Made by a program: the position numbers and the translations under genes. From assembly GCA_036897485.1 (NCBI GenBank), contig JAYMTF010000040.1, positions 1-64,000 of the forward strand: a DNA stretch of 64,000 bases, in the 5' to 3' direction. Source of the DNA: Pelargonium nanum. Its lineage: Eukaryota > Streptophyta > Magnoliopsida > Geraniales > Geraniaceae. Below, piece after piece: positions 16,521-28,378 of this stretch (position 1 is the stretch's first letter; each line of letters begins with the position of its first letter). The notes beneath the pieces were generated by a model. The model did no database searches and was not told the origin of the DNA. It saw nothing but the letters and a program-made list of their open reading frames with translations.

Positions 16521-17641
16521 ATGGCGTTGGGACTGATAACGGGATTAGCAAGGTTTTACCGACGTAAACGCACATCGTCACTTAGCATTCTTACATCAAA
16601 GACTGGCCCAAAAAATTACTATAAGGGAAAAGGGTGCAAGTCTACGGGTTTTCACACCCGCAAAGGTCCGTATATATCCCACTTCAGTTTTGCAACATAT
16701 TTTTTTATCTCCCTATAAAGTGTTTATACTGGTTTTTAGAACAGTACTATGTTTCATTATACAAAAATTTAACGCGTTTTCTGTAACTTGGCACATGTAG
16801 CTTGTATGAATTAATTCTCATTTTTCTGCATGTAAAATTTTAAATTCAGAAATTTCGTGGACCAACGCGCACACAAATAATTTCCTCGTGGATTTTATTT
16901 TTGTTGCAACAATGAAAGTAAACGTATGAGTCGCATTACAAAGTTCATGTCCTTTTGGGCAAAGTTTGAAAATGAGAGCATCTATCCCTGAATAGATGGG
17001 GAAAATACAGTAAAAAAAAGTGCTTGGTTTAGACATATGTTTAGGTTGGCTTCATATTGATCTGGTAGTAGTATTGTTACTTGCCAAGTTAACTCTAGAT
17101 GTTACTTGCTCTTCAATTGTTAACTAAACAATTTGTTGCAGGTGGGTATGTTTTGGTGCGCGAGAAATTGCCAAACTATGTAGTCCCTGATTTGACTGGC
17201 TTTAAGGTATGTATCCAAACCCAACCCCCGTTTTTTATTTGTTTACTAGAAAAGTTGAGAGTTGTATATTTATCTAAATGATAAATGCTAGTTTGTAAAT
17301 GTGAAGTGCATATATGTTTCTCTAATCAAGTTTTGTTTTTTCACAAGACTATATTTGGCTGTTGGGTTCCACCATTCAGTGCGATGTGAATATATTGTTT
17401 CATATGACTTCATTTCGAGTTTTATTTTCCTTAAAATATCTTCATACGGTGTTTATTCTCTTCCTTGCATTCTATTTATGATTTACTTTTCTACATGTTC
17501 TCCTATTATACTATTTGTTATGCATGAGAAACTCGGTTTACATTGTTGCATATTGCTTGCTTGCAGCTCAAACCTTATGTGTCGCAGTGCCCATCAGATC
17601 TCAGATCTCCTTGTTCGAGTAGTAAGAAAGCAGAAGAGTGA
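16521..17641 (+). CDS. Mitochondrial ribosomal protein mL41 (MRP-L27 family)
   Basis: Coding exons are 16521..16665, 17142..17206 and 17567..17641, totalling 285 bp and 94 aa. The protein starts MALGLITGLARFYRRKRTSS, continues with LTSKTGPKNYYKGKG and GFHTRKGG, and has LPNYVVPDLTGFKLKPYVSQ near the end. From recall this matches the small Arabidopsis proteins annotated as mitochondrial ribosomal protein L27/L41 of the large subunit. The basic N-terminus would serve mitochondrial import. A non-coding first exon ends at 15318 (CCG followed by GTAAG), and the leader intron runs to the AG at 16507. The last dozen residues (PCSSSKKAEE) are low-complexity and likely variable. It is divergent from eS6 and shares its promoter. 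Confidence 0.9.
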
Positions 17642-18448
17642 GAAGCAATCGTGAGTCGATGGCATCGAATAATTTTTATTTGGAAATGCTATGACAATAC
17701 CATTAGAAATGGAAAGTGATGATGTATAAACAAGGGCTCTATGTTTCGTTTTCATCGTATTTTTAGAGAAACTAGCTAGTAATCCATAATTGTGCAAACT
17801 TGATACCCAATATTGGGGAAGCTCCTTTCTTTTGGTGTTTGAATTGCAGCTACCTTGGCTTAGCTTGTCAAGGATTTGGAGTTTATCATTTTGTACCAAT
17901 ACAAAACTTTTCACTATGTTTAGTAATATTGTTGCATTTATAAATAGAGAATAGAGAATATTGTATTTAAATACAAAAAATAGAAATATAGGTATTTCGG
18001 TTCAACTGTTTTGCTGACGTAGAGGTTTAACTGTATTAAATGACTCACATAACTAGTACATAACCCTCCATGTCACCAAAATAATTATTTAATATATTTT
18101 AAATTCTATGTCAAACCACTTAATTTTGACGGAAATTAATGGTAATGACAATTTTGGATTCATATTTGAAAGTTGAATGACTAATTTAGTCTAAAAAAGG
18201 TTTAGGAACCAAATTAAGTCCATATGTGAATGTTCAAGGACCAAATTATACATTTTGCCTTTATTTTATAACTACTTATTGACCATATTTTGTCTCATGA
18301 AGTAGTGTGACTGTGACACGTCGTGAAAGACAAAAAGTATTCTAATTAGAAAACGTGCATTTTTTATCCAATCCATTAGTACCGCGACCCAAATTGTCAG
18401 GTATCAACCACTTGATCAATTCTCAACAAGATTGCCTGAATTTAAAGC
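17642..18448. other. Intergenic between mL41 and the SnRK2 gene (converging)
   Basis: 3' flanks of two converging genes. At about 18030..18260 there is AT-rich repeat-like DNA with phrases such as AAGGACCAAATTATACATTT, typical of old plant repeats. No coding frame is supported. Confidence 0.5.
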
Positions 18449-21400
18449 TCACAATGCACACACAAAATCACCACTTGTCTCTACATCAAAATCAATGTCT
18501 TCATCTTCATCAATGTCCATGCTTCCTCCAAGAAAGCTTCCACCAACCTTGACCCCATCACCTGGTTTTCTTGCTTCTTGAGCTATGGCCAATATCTCCT
18601 CTATGCTTTGAGATGATGATGACTCATCATTCCCATTTTCACATTGCAACAAAATATTGTTGGCTTCATGATCTTCCTCCATGAATTCTATTGGCAAGTT
18701 CTTCAAGAACCATGGGTGCTTCTTGATTTCTGGGATGGTGATTCTCTGCATCAAAATGTAACCCAAATTGTGTAAATGTTAAATTTCGGAAGAAAACACT
18801 CTTTCTGTTTCAAAACGAGTGTTTTCGTTTGTAACTAACTTTTTAAAACGAAAAGAGCACACTACAATTATGGGCATTTAGATGAAAATGTGTTTGTTGT
18901 TACCTTTTCAGGGTTTCCTACAAAAATCCGAGATAAAAGATGCCTACACTCCAACGAGACTCGAACATAATCTGGAATTGAGTAGTGAACACTGAGAATC
19001 CTCTGCGATAATAAGTTGATAAAAAGTCATATTCACAAATATCATATCATAACAAAATATTTTGAAAAATAGACAGTGAATATGAATTCATTTTTGTTCG
19101 ATTTTGAGTATACATAGAATTGAATCGAGCCTAACATAGGTCTTGACTAAACGATTCGACCAAAAACTAGTCCAATTATGAAGTTTTGGTGAATTACCTG
19201 AAGTGTTTTTCTGAAGTTTTTTGGATCATCAGGATCTTCAAATGGGTAGGCTCCAACCAGCATTACATATAAAGTCACTCCACAAGACCAAACATCTGCA
19301 ATCTATACAATTCCACAAGAGAAAATTAAAATTCAATAGTGACCAAAAAGGACCATGATGTGCACGAAACATCAAAAATTCAAAATAGGCATTACAAAAA
19401 GGAAATTGATTGGTACCACATTTCTATTTGCATATATAGTTGGAAATTTAAGTTTTAGGTCGATTTTGAGAGTTTGACCCAAATGATCGAGTGACCTGAT
19501 CCACAAAATTTGGGCCAAGTGGTCGCAGATTTGACTCTAAATTATAACCTTTTTTAAAAATATATATCATTTACAACTTGATCATCTTGTACCATAAGAC
19601 CATTTTAGTCATTTATTAAAATTAAATAATCATGATCGTGACTTGTGAAAAACATGTGATCAAAGTACATGGAAAAACCGTTTTTCTTGCAAAGTTACCT
19701 TCCCATCGTACTCTTTCTTGGACAAGACCTCTGGAGCAATGTACGCAGGTGTTCCCACAGTAGATTTTGGTTGCGAGTGAAACACTGATGACTATGAAAC
19801 GAGAAACATTTGTCATAATCATAATTGATTTGAACATGAATTATACGTTCAAATAATCGAACCAACAATTTAATAAAATACTAATTTTGTTACCTTAGAA
19901 TAACCAAAGTCGCATATTTTGAGGCGAGGCGTCGAGCTACCATCTAAAAGTGTATTTTCTAATTTTAGGTCTCTATGGCAAATTTGCTGCAGCAAAATAA
20001 CATTATACATTACCGATCAAAATTTAACAGAGACGTTTATATTTTTTATACATGAACCTTCAGTAAATGCACAGATAAAACCAATTTACCAAATTGTGTA
20101 TAAATATATAACATATATACCATTGAGTGGCAGTAACTGACTCCAGATATCAATTGTTGAAAGAAAAATCTGGCCTCATCTTCACTGAACCTACCAGCAA
20201 TGCAAATTCTCTCAAAAAGCTCTCCTCCAGCAGCATATTCCATCACAATTGCTAGATGAGTTGGTGTTAGCAAAACCTACATGTTCACGAAATGGACCAA
20301 AATTGGGAAATGCTGTGAGAAAATTCAATTATTTGATAACCGTACCGATATGATTGAGGGACAATTCGGTTTTCAATTGATTATAAGTTGCATTTACACT
20401 CGAGAAAAAATAGTGAAGATAGATAGAACTCAGTTCAAATACAATGTTACGTCACTAAATGACTTGGCCGATCAACTTGTTTTAAATGATGCGATCATGA
20501 CAATAGCTAGATGATTTGGTATTAGTAGAACTAGAACCTACATGCTGAGGAAAAGGACCAAGATATGATTACTTTAAAATTGGACCAACCTGATCGATGT
20601 TGATCTATTTTCAATGAATTATGAATTGTGATTAAACTAGTGAAAAATTGATGAAATTGAGTAAAGTTCAGGCCGAACTGAATTAAGAAATCTATTTTTT
20701 TTAAAAGAATTGAATGTCACATCAACAATTAAATTATTATAAATGGTGTTACAATAAATTGATGAACTACTTTTTAAAACAATAACATGAGAATTAAAGA
20801 TCAATTCAACAATTAAATTACAAGAACATACTTTACAAGAAATTAACAGTGTGGATAGTTCCAAACAAAACACAGTTCTTAGAAGAGGTTGCGAATTCAA
20901 GTCCCACTGAATGGGAAGGAAAAAAGTTATGAGAAAAAAGAAGAGGTATTCTTATTATATAGCTCGACATATTTTAAGAAGAAAAAATACAAGAGCCGCA
21001 ATTTCATCAAAAATTAGACCCGCATTTTGTGTGTACGGATCGAATTTTGGGTTTGATAAAAATAGTCATCTTTACTCAAAACACTTCGATCATCAAATTA
21101 TAAAACTCTCGTACCGATTCAACTAAAAGGTTAAATATTGAATTACAGCCTAACTCAAAAACTTCCCCAAAACAAGAAATTATTATGAACAAACAAGAAA
21201 AACAAATACCTCCTTGAATCTTATTATATTGGGATGCTTCAATGACCTGTGGTTTATAATCTCCCTCTGCACATGCTCATCAATCTGCACCAAAAATGAA
21301 AAATATAAAAGAACCCAGAACACAAAAATCAATTTCAACCAAAACCCAGTTGAGAAAAACAAAAACCCATATCAAAACACAACAAAAAATTTGACCTTTA

Positions 21401-21547
21401 CATCAAAATTTAAAAATAAAAAATTACCTTCTGGCCCCTCTCAATGTACTTGACAGCATAGAGCTCACCACTCCATCTATCTCTCACCAGCTTGGCTACT
21501 CCAAAATTTCCAGACCCAATATCTTTCAAAATCTCATACCTCTCCAT
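18449..21547 (-). CDS. SnRK2 protein kinase, SnRK2.7/2.8 type
   Basis: Eight exons: 21428..21547, 21210..21284, 20121..20276, 19894..19986, 19699..19791, 19198..19302, 18904..19002 and 18449..18745. They sum to 1038 bp and 345 aa; every intron is phase 0. Kinase motifs: glycine loop GSGNFG (11-16), catalytic Lys33 in [14 protein letters not shown] (121-128), DFG (143-145), GTPAYIAPE in the activation segment. Ser154 in SVFHSQPK matches the activating serine known as Ser175 in OST1. The tail is acidic ([12 protein letters not shown]) and short, ending FVCAL, as in SnRK2.7/2.8, and lacks the longer ABA-box of the strongly ABA-activated subclass III. The family acts in osmotic-stress signalling in cytoplasm and nucleus. 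The subclass is inferred from the tail and from sequence recall. Confidence 0.95.
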
Positions 21548-23751
21548 TGCTTATAATATATCACAACAAAACACTACATATATATATATATATATAGAAA
21601 ATTATAGTGAAACAATTTTTTGTTGTGTGTACTTAATAGCAAGCTACTTGTCTGCTTTTTTTAAGCATCTTCAAATCACTCAATTCAAGAAATAAAATTT
21701 AAAAAACATTTTTTTTTAAAAAGGACTAAAAGTTAAGAGTATAGAGAACAAATTTGGAATTGGCTTCTCTGTGTGTGTTCTGTGGAGTGTCATGCAAGGC
21801 AGGGCAAGGCAGGTTCTGAGGACATTGATGATTGAGGTTTTTACAGAAATTTTGGAGGAGGAGGAGAGTTGGGGCATGAAGGACAATTTATAGAAAGAAT
21901 CACACGTGGCACAATTTTAGAGGTTGGCATTTTTACCAAGTTGGTAACTATATAGCCTACTCGCTGAGGTTTTGTACTCGCTGCATTGGGTTGCCACTTG
22001 TTACTTAAAATCTATGTCATCAGTTGGATATTTTCAGGTTCAAATTGAAAGACGCAATCGATGCTATATCAATGCTTGGCTATCTATAAGGTGTCGTTTA
22101 GAAAGCGTTTGTGTAGCTTCTTGCAACCAAAATCTCACACTGGATTACATCAACAATACAATGTCAGTATAATTGTCAATATGTCGTGTTCAATCACTTT
22201 TAAATCGTGTCGAATTCAAACTCGGTAACTATTGGTGGCAATTTTGAGTTTCAAGTTTGCTCTTGATAAACATAATCTCAATCTGACTTGAAAGAATTTC
22301 TAAATTTAAGCAGCGGAATAGGTCGGTCGAGTTTAACTTAGCTGATGTGGAATGTGCAAATTCGTGAAAAAATTTCAATTTAATCTTATCCAAATTCTTA
22401 CAAATCATATCATTTGACTTAAACTCAAAATTTATCGAATCAAATCAATTAAAGTCGGATAATAATTCCGATTTTTATTTATGATTTTGATCCAAGTCAA
22501 CAGCTCTATTGGTAGCCATAAATTTGACGAGAAAATCAACAGCTTGAAAGAAGCGAGTACGCATGATTTTGGTACGCGCAAGTTATGGAGACACAAAACT
22601 CTACGCAATTTACGAGAAAAAAATGATAAAGCCACCGACGGTAGCACAGAAAAAGGTGACGTGGACGGTGGTGGTGCGAGAGAAAGTAATAACTGTCAGA
22701 TTGATCAACTTGTGGGTGGGCCCCACCATTATTTATTTTCTTAATATTGTAAAATAATTTAGAGACAGATTCTTACATGTTGCTAGAGAAAGCGACCGTA
22801 GTGCACACACATTTACGAAAATAATGAAAACGACGACGTGTAGTGGTCACTGGCCGTTGCATATATATAGAGATAGGTACTACAAGTGGGTGCTTTTCTA
22901 ATTTCTTGAGATGGTTGATTCATTAACCTTTGTCGTTTTTTTTTATTTATGTTCACATGAATACATGATGGATCGAATGTTTCTTGCACTTTTTGCTTTT
23001 GTTTGGTATCTTAATTTCTCGATGGGTTATTTCAGGCACGTTTAGAGTTGGCGGTTTGAGTTTTTGTCGAATTTTTAACGTGTTTGAAATGAATGTGTCT
23101 GATTTAAATTCGGGACATCAAGGACTATGAGTTTGTGTGACCCTTGTAGAGTTGACAATTTGAATTTTGGGTCAGAGTTTCTATAGATGTAACCATATAC
23201 CTAACAAATCTTCTCATGCCAAAATAATGATATATGACCAGAAACCGGCCAAAGGCCTCTGACCGATTAGAGTAAGTCAGGCTGAGACCAAGGGATCCAA
23301 TTCGATACTTCTATTGTGAATAACGGCGTAAATATACTTAAAAATATAATTTACTGCTGACTTTCTCGAACTCATTATCACATTTTCTCTCTTGACTTTC
23401 CCATCCGACTTGATCGTTGGAGGTGACTATGATGGACATTTAGTATGTGGTTATTTGTATAAGTACTCAAAATATATCAAATAAGAGAATACATTTGAGC
23501 GACCTCGTTCCATGCAACGAAGATGATTTTTTAAAGATCTTACACTCACCCGGAAGATGATTTTTAGTACTACGTACGTTCTTCACTTAAAGCATAATGT
23601 TTTATTTATAATTTTTTGAGATTCTGCAAGCGAGTATGAACACCGAATAACTCAACATTCATATAGTTCTTGTTTCACTAAAATATGAAGAATAAAGTTC
23701 AATAACTCCAAAATTAACCGTTGATCAAGAACAACCAAAAACATTTTGTGC

Positions 23752-24052
23752 CACTACAAAAAATTTTACTTTTGGTGACAAAGTTGTCGTCATGAGTTGA
23801 GCTTAAAAACAATGACAATTAGGTTATCATGGATAAAAGCCCAATAATGGTGAAAATTTGGGTTTTTATACTTTTGGCGACAACTTTTTTGTCGCACAAA
23901 GCTATATTTTCTGCGACAAACCAGCTCTAGTTGTGCACATGACACTTTTCGTGACAAGACATTTGGTTACAGCCAATTATTGACTTTCCGCGATAGAATA
24001 TGGATTTGAGCGACTGGATTAGCCGTTGCGGAAAGTGAAATTTCACGTAGTG
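23752..24052. mobile_element. CACTA (En/Spm)-type miniature element with 3-bp target duplication
   Basis: It begins CACTACAAAAAATTTTAC and ends GTGAAATTTCACGTAGTG, so both ends read CACTAC inward. It is flanked by the same three bases, TGC (23749..23751 and 24053..24055). CACTA ends plus a 3-bp duplication is diagnostic of the CACTA superfamily. At 301 bp it has no transposase. The interior has several GCGACA/TTGTCG words in both orientations, giving a foldable sequence. Confidence 0.75.
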
Positions 24053-25497
24053 TGCATAACATGTCTAACCTACAAAATTCACCATAATTGTGGAGATTTT
24101 ACTAACACATCATTGTCAAAAACAATGATAATAAATTGTCAATATTCTCAAATTACCCTTATTAGTACGAGATGAAGTGTTCACACAAGAATCGACCTTC
24201 CATGTAGAGCCAAAAATCATGTAGTAATTAATAGACATATTTGTTTAAAAAAATGCCAAAAAAATATAAATGAACAATGAACGGCCAAAACTAAGCGTAG
24301 CAATAGGACAAGAACATTGCCTGAAATCGAAGAGGATTGAATTTTCATGCAACGTACCATACGTAGGCGTTTACTTCTACCAATATTAAACACGTTTAAT
24401 TTATATATCACAACCAATAAATAAGTAAGTCAATATTTTGATGCAGACTTTTACATAGACTATATTTTGATGAATAATTTTTACAAATATTTTTAGGTAG
24501 TGTTCTTTTATCAATTTTTATTCGAAATTTTAGAAAAAATAAGACATATTTGGTATTTCAATTTATTAAAATTTGATATTATGTAACTCGTAAAAAAGGT
24601 GAGTTTAACTATTTTAATTAAATTAAAAACTAAATTATACGAACGACAACTGCAAATAATTTTATTATTAAGTTACAAAATTCAGAATCAACACCTACAA
24701 TTTCTTAAATTTTAAAAAAATTATAAATCTAGTTGATAATTAGCCACACAAGGGCACATGTTTTTTTTTAGGTCTCTAGCTCTTGGCCGACCTCTATATA
24801 CATTGCTTACAAGTTACATGGGTTAAGTAAAGTTTATAGCAATTTGAAAATGACATAAAGGTTGAAGATATACATGTCATATTGTCATGCCATAAACACA
24901 ACATCCTAAGACTTTTGAGATAATAGATAATAACAAAAACACTCCTAGTACCACACATAACCATAATTATATGTAATGCTCTATGAGGTTGATTGAGAAA
25001 TTGACAATAAAAACAAAATTGGATTGGACAAGAAGTGTAAAAGAACAACATATAATTATGTGATGATTAGTGTTATTTCTAGCTTTACTTCATTGCGAAG
25101 AATATGCAAAACCAATAAGATCATATTGGTTAGCATTTTGCTTTTGTGATTTAAAAACTTTTGATACTTTTTATCAATTAAGTCGTTAACAATTTTACGA
25201 GTGGAATTTTTGGCCCATTATAAATGGTACGTGCATTGATGGTTGATATTTTTGACGGGACATTGAGACCCAAAGTCCCAATCCCAATGAAAATGTGAAA
25301 GTGATGCAAGAGCTCCAACTTTGCTACAAACCTAGCTACAATCATAGACTCATTCAATGGATTGAGTTGTGAAATAGATAGGTGGAATTAATATGAGAAA
25401 ATGCACAATAATTCTTGTCTTCCAAGAGAGGTGGCATAGAGTGGTCCTCCTTATTAACACCATGTAAATGCATAGTCCCAACACGTATCCACCAAAC

Positions 25498-25776
25498 CAT
25501 CCTATATATTGCATCCGCCAAACCCAACATTATACAAGTTGATAGAAGGGTTGAAATTAATAGAAAGTCTAAAACGCCCTTCAAACGCTTTCAGATTCAC
25601 CCAATATAGCGAATTATGAGTTTTAGTTTCAGAACCGTTTTGAGTGCATTAGAAATAGCTTTGTCGTGTTAACATCCTATATTGCATCCGCTCAACTCAA
25701 GATTCGAGTTGATGGAGTGGGAAATTATGAAAAGTCTGAAACAACCTTCAAACGACTTCAAAATAGTCCAAAACAA
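25498..25776. repeat. Old direct duplication, about 173-bp period
   Basis: Segments starting near 25498 and 25672 share TATTGCATCCGC, GTTGATAGAAGGG/GTTGATGGAGTGG, AAAGTCT and CTTCAAACG in the same order, with clear divergence. It is non-coding. Confidence 0.5.
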
Positions 25777-26320
25777 CATACGTCGTACCCAATGGTAAAT
25801 TACGACACTACAACATATAAAGTCTTCAACTATAGTTTGAAGCTACAGTCTAAAAACTCAAAATCACAGCCATAGTTTCTGTTGCGGTAACCCATTTCAC
25901 ATTAAAGCGAGAAATTCAATTAGATTTTCTTTGTATAGGAGAACAAAATGGCTCAATAAGTTTTATAAGATAAAATAGTCGAAATTAAGCACAAAGGGCC
26001 AATTTGAGCCAAAAGCCCATTTAGTTTATTTAGTTGCAGTTAGTAACTGCAGTTCAAGCCCAAAATAATTTCAAAGTTAGTTGTACTTAAAAACCCACAA
26101 CGGTCAATTGTGAGTTTTACTTAACAAAACAAATTTTTATATAAAAAGAACTTAAATACAATCTTTTTACAAGAACAAGGTTAACAAAAATTTGGATTGA
26201 AAAAAAAATGCTAAGAAACCAATGTTGGAGAAAATTTTCTTGCCTTTTCTTTTCCGGGAAAAAAAGAGAGTTACAAACCAAACAATCTCTACATCACAAC
26301 ATTACAAAACTCTCCATTGA

Positions 26321-28378
26321 TCACTCAACAATTGGCTCTCTTCTGTGAAAGCTTTTTCTCACCAACATGTTCCCAAATCTCTTGAACAATGGTCTCCTCT
26401 TTCTCGAGCTCTTGTCTATTTGATCATGCTCCTGATCCGTATCCTCATCGTGGTCTGAAAACTCTGCAGTACTCATCGTCCTATCGTCCGCGAACGACAG
26501 AGATAGGGACTTTTTATGATGAGGAGGCGTGCGGGACACCGGAGAAGCTGTGTCGAATATAGACCCTTTTAAAGGATCATCCATTAATGAATCTTCGTCT
26601 TCATAGTCATAATCGTTGTTCATGACGGGCTTGATCTCCTTAGGATTGATCTTCATTTCCTTGTTCATTGATGTTTTCAACTCCTTGAGGTTGAGACTAC
26701 AGTTTCTGCTGAGTTTCTTGAGGTTATTCTCCTTTTCCCTGAAGTCTTTCGGGTTCGGGATCTTCGGGTCTTTGGTGGGTTCTTTAGGAATCTTGGGGAC
26801 TTCTTTCGGGTTTTGAGCGGGTTTTTCGGGTTTTTCTTCTTTCTCCGTCGGGTTCTTGGTGTCTTTGGCCTCTTTAACCTCTTTAACCTCTTTCGGGGGG
26901 TCTTTAGGATCTTTGGGCTCTTTCGGGGGATCGGTTTTGAAGTCCTTGAACTCTTCCGCCAAGGTTTTGAGCTCTTTAGGCTCTTTCTTGGCGGATTTCG
27001 GGGTACTCAGTTTATGTCCTTCCTCGATTACTTCAGTTTTAGACTCGGTTTTCGAGGCCTCGGCGTCACGAAGAAGCTTCTTGAGTTCTTTGATGTTGTC
27101 GTAGGCCATGGCCTCGTTGTTTCGTAGGTTCTCGATTTCCCGACTCAGGATCTCTAGGGCGCTTTCCTTTTCGGCTACATTGTCTTTGAGTTGGGAATTT
27201 TCTTGCCTCGCTATCCCCGCGGCCTCTTTCGCGACGTTTGCCTCGTTGAGGGCTTGTTTTAGGATGTCCCGGAGCTTCTTGTTCTCCTCTTTGCCCGTGT
27301 TGATCATGCGTTTTGCCTCGGATAGGGCCTCGATGAGCCTACTATTCTCGCGCTTCACGAGGGCGGTTTCCTCCTCGCCTTGCATGATGCACTTGATGAA
27401 CATGGTCTCCTTCTCGTGCCACGCAATTTGGGACTCCTCGGCCTCTAGCCGGAGCCTCTCGGAGTTGTTCTTGTGCTGCTCCGATTCTTTCCTGGCCTCT
27501 TCCAACAGATGCTTGTACCGGTTCTCCATGCTTTTAAGCAAGAACTTGGCTTGGGCCGCCTCGGATTTTGCTCGGTCCACTTCCCGTTGCATCAAATTGA
27601 GCTTCTCTTTCGATTGATTAGCTTCTGTCGCGACTTCTTTGAGCGCGAACGCGAGATCATCCATCGCCTTTTTGCCATTTTCCTCTGCTTCGGTGACCAA
27701 ACTCAGCTCGGTTTTTACTCTATGAAGCTCCTCGAGCAAGCTTTTGGCCCGAGACGAGGATTTTCGCTCCCTCTCATCGGCCCGTGCAAGATTCTCCTTC
27801 GCCAAGTGAAGCTCGGATCTTAAGTTGTCTAGTTCTATGTTCAATCCCAGCATTTTCGGGTACCCGCTGTTTTTCGAGCCCTTCGATTTGTCCATTTGCT
27901 TGTATTCTTCAAGCCAAATCTTGGTTTGCTCGAGTTGTTTAGTCTGAGTCATCAATGAATCGAGCATTTTCGTCTCAGAGTCCCGCCTTTCCTCCAACTC
28001 GAGCTCGAGCTCGCGGATTCTTGACTCAGACGCTTTGTGAGTCTTCATTTCTCTTGATAACTTGTCCAACAAGGCATCTTTTTCCCCTAGCTTTGCTTCC
28101 AACTTTTTTGCCCGTTCGGCCTCAGATTTCAAATTCCTGATGCTCCTGTCTTTGATCTTCAATTGTTGCTTTGTGTTGAGTAGCTGTTGTTTGATCATAT
28201 CGAGCTCGGAAGTGACTTTTGGCTGGGTGGTTATGGCGTCGGAGAGTCTCATGTTGGCCTCCTCGGCCACCCTTTTCATGCCCTTGAGCTCGTCAAGAGC
28301 TCTGTCTCTTTCTACCAATGTTGAATTCAATTGTTTCTTTGCACCTGACTTCTCTTCTACTACTTCAGGATCCGCCAT
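26321..28378 (-). CDS. WEB-family-like long coiled-coil protein, main exon
   Basis: One open frame of 685 codons starts at the ATG at 28378. Residues about 8-470 are almost unbroken coiled-coil heptads rich in Glu, Lys, Leu and Ala. There follows a Lys/Pro/Glu-rich low-complexity stretch of about 90 residues with KEPKDPKDPPKEVKEVKEAK-like repeats, then acidic DYDYEDEDSLMDD and a basic end RPLFKRFGNMLVRKSFHRRE. The central region (MENRYKHLLEEARKE) and the FKRFGN-type C-terminus resemble WEB family proteins such as WEB1 relatives, cytosolic coiled-coil proteins known from chloroplast photorelocation. The match is from recall and could also indicate another plant coiled-coil family. The codon before the ATG is in-frame TAA, so the frame cannot extend upstream without splicing. 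Two small exons further upstream are described separately. Confidence 0.85.
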   Translation of the reverse strand: MADPEVVEEKSGAKKQLNSTLVERDRALDELKGMKRVAEEANMRLSDAITTQPKVTSELDMIKQQLLNTKQQLKIKDRSIRNLKSEAERAKKLEAKLGEKDALLDKLSREMKTHKASESRIRELELELEERRDSETKMLDSLMTQTKQLEQTKIWLEEYKQMDKSKGSKNSGYPKMLGLNIELDNLRSELHLAKENLARADERERKSSSRAKSLLEELHRVKTELSLVTEAEENGKKAMDDLAFALKEVATEANQSKEKLNLMQREVDRAKSEAAQAKFLLKSMENRYKHLLEEARKESEQHKNNSERLRLEAEESQIAWHEKETMFIKCIMQGEEETALVKRENSRLIEALSEAKRMINTGKEENKKLRDILKQALNEANVAKEAAGIARQENSQLKDNVAEKESALEILSREIENLRNNEAMAYDNIKELKKLLRDAEASKTESKTEVIEEGHKLSTPKSAKKEPKELKTLAEEFKDFKTDPPKEPKDPKDPPKEVKEVKEAKDTKNPTEKEEKPEKPAQNPKEVPKIPKEPTKDPKIPNPKDFREKENNLKKLSRNCSLNLKELKTSMNKEMKINPKEIKPVMNNDYDYEDEDSLMDDPLKGSIFDTASPVSRTPPHHKKSLSLSFADDRTMSTAEFSDHDEDTDQEHDQIDKSSRKRRPLFKRFGNMLVRKSFHRREPIVE

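Larger units (their letters stand above)
21548..26320. other. Intergenic: SnRK2 promoter and repeat-rich DNA
   Basis: About 4.8 kb without a supportable gene. It holds a (TA)n run at about 21577..21595 in the SnRK2 leader, MITE-like end motifs near 22230, 23045 and 23147 (TAGAGTTGACAATTTGAA), a CACTA-type miniature element at 23752..24052, and an old direct duplication near 25498..25776. No short open frame here looked protein-like. Confidence 0.55.
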
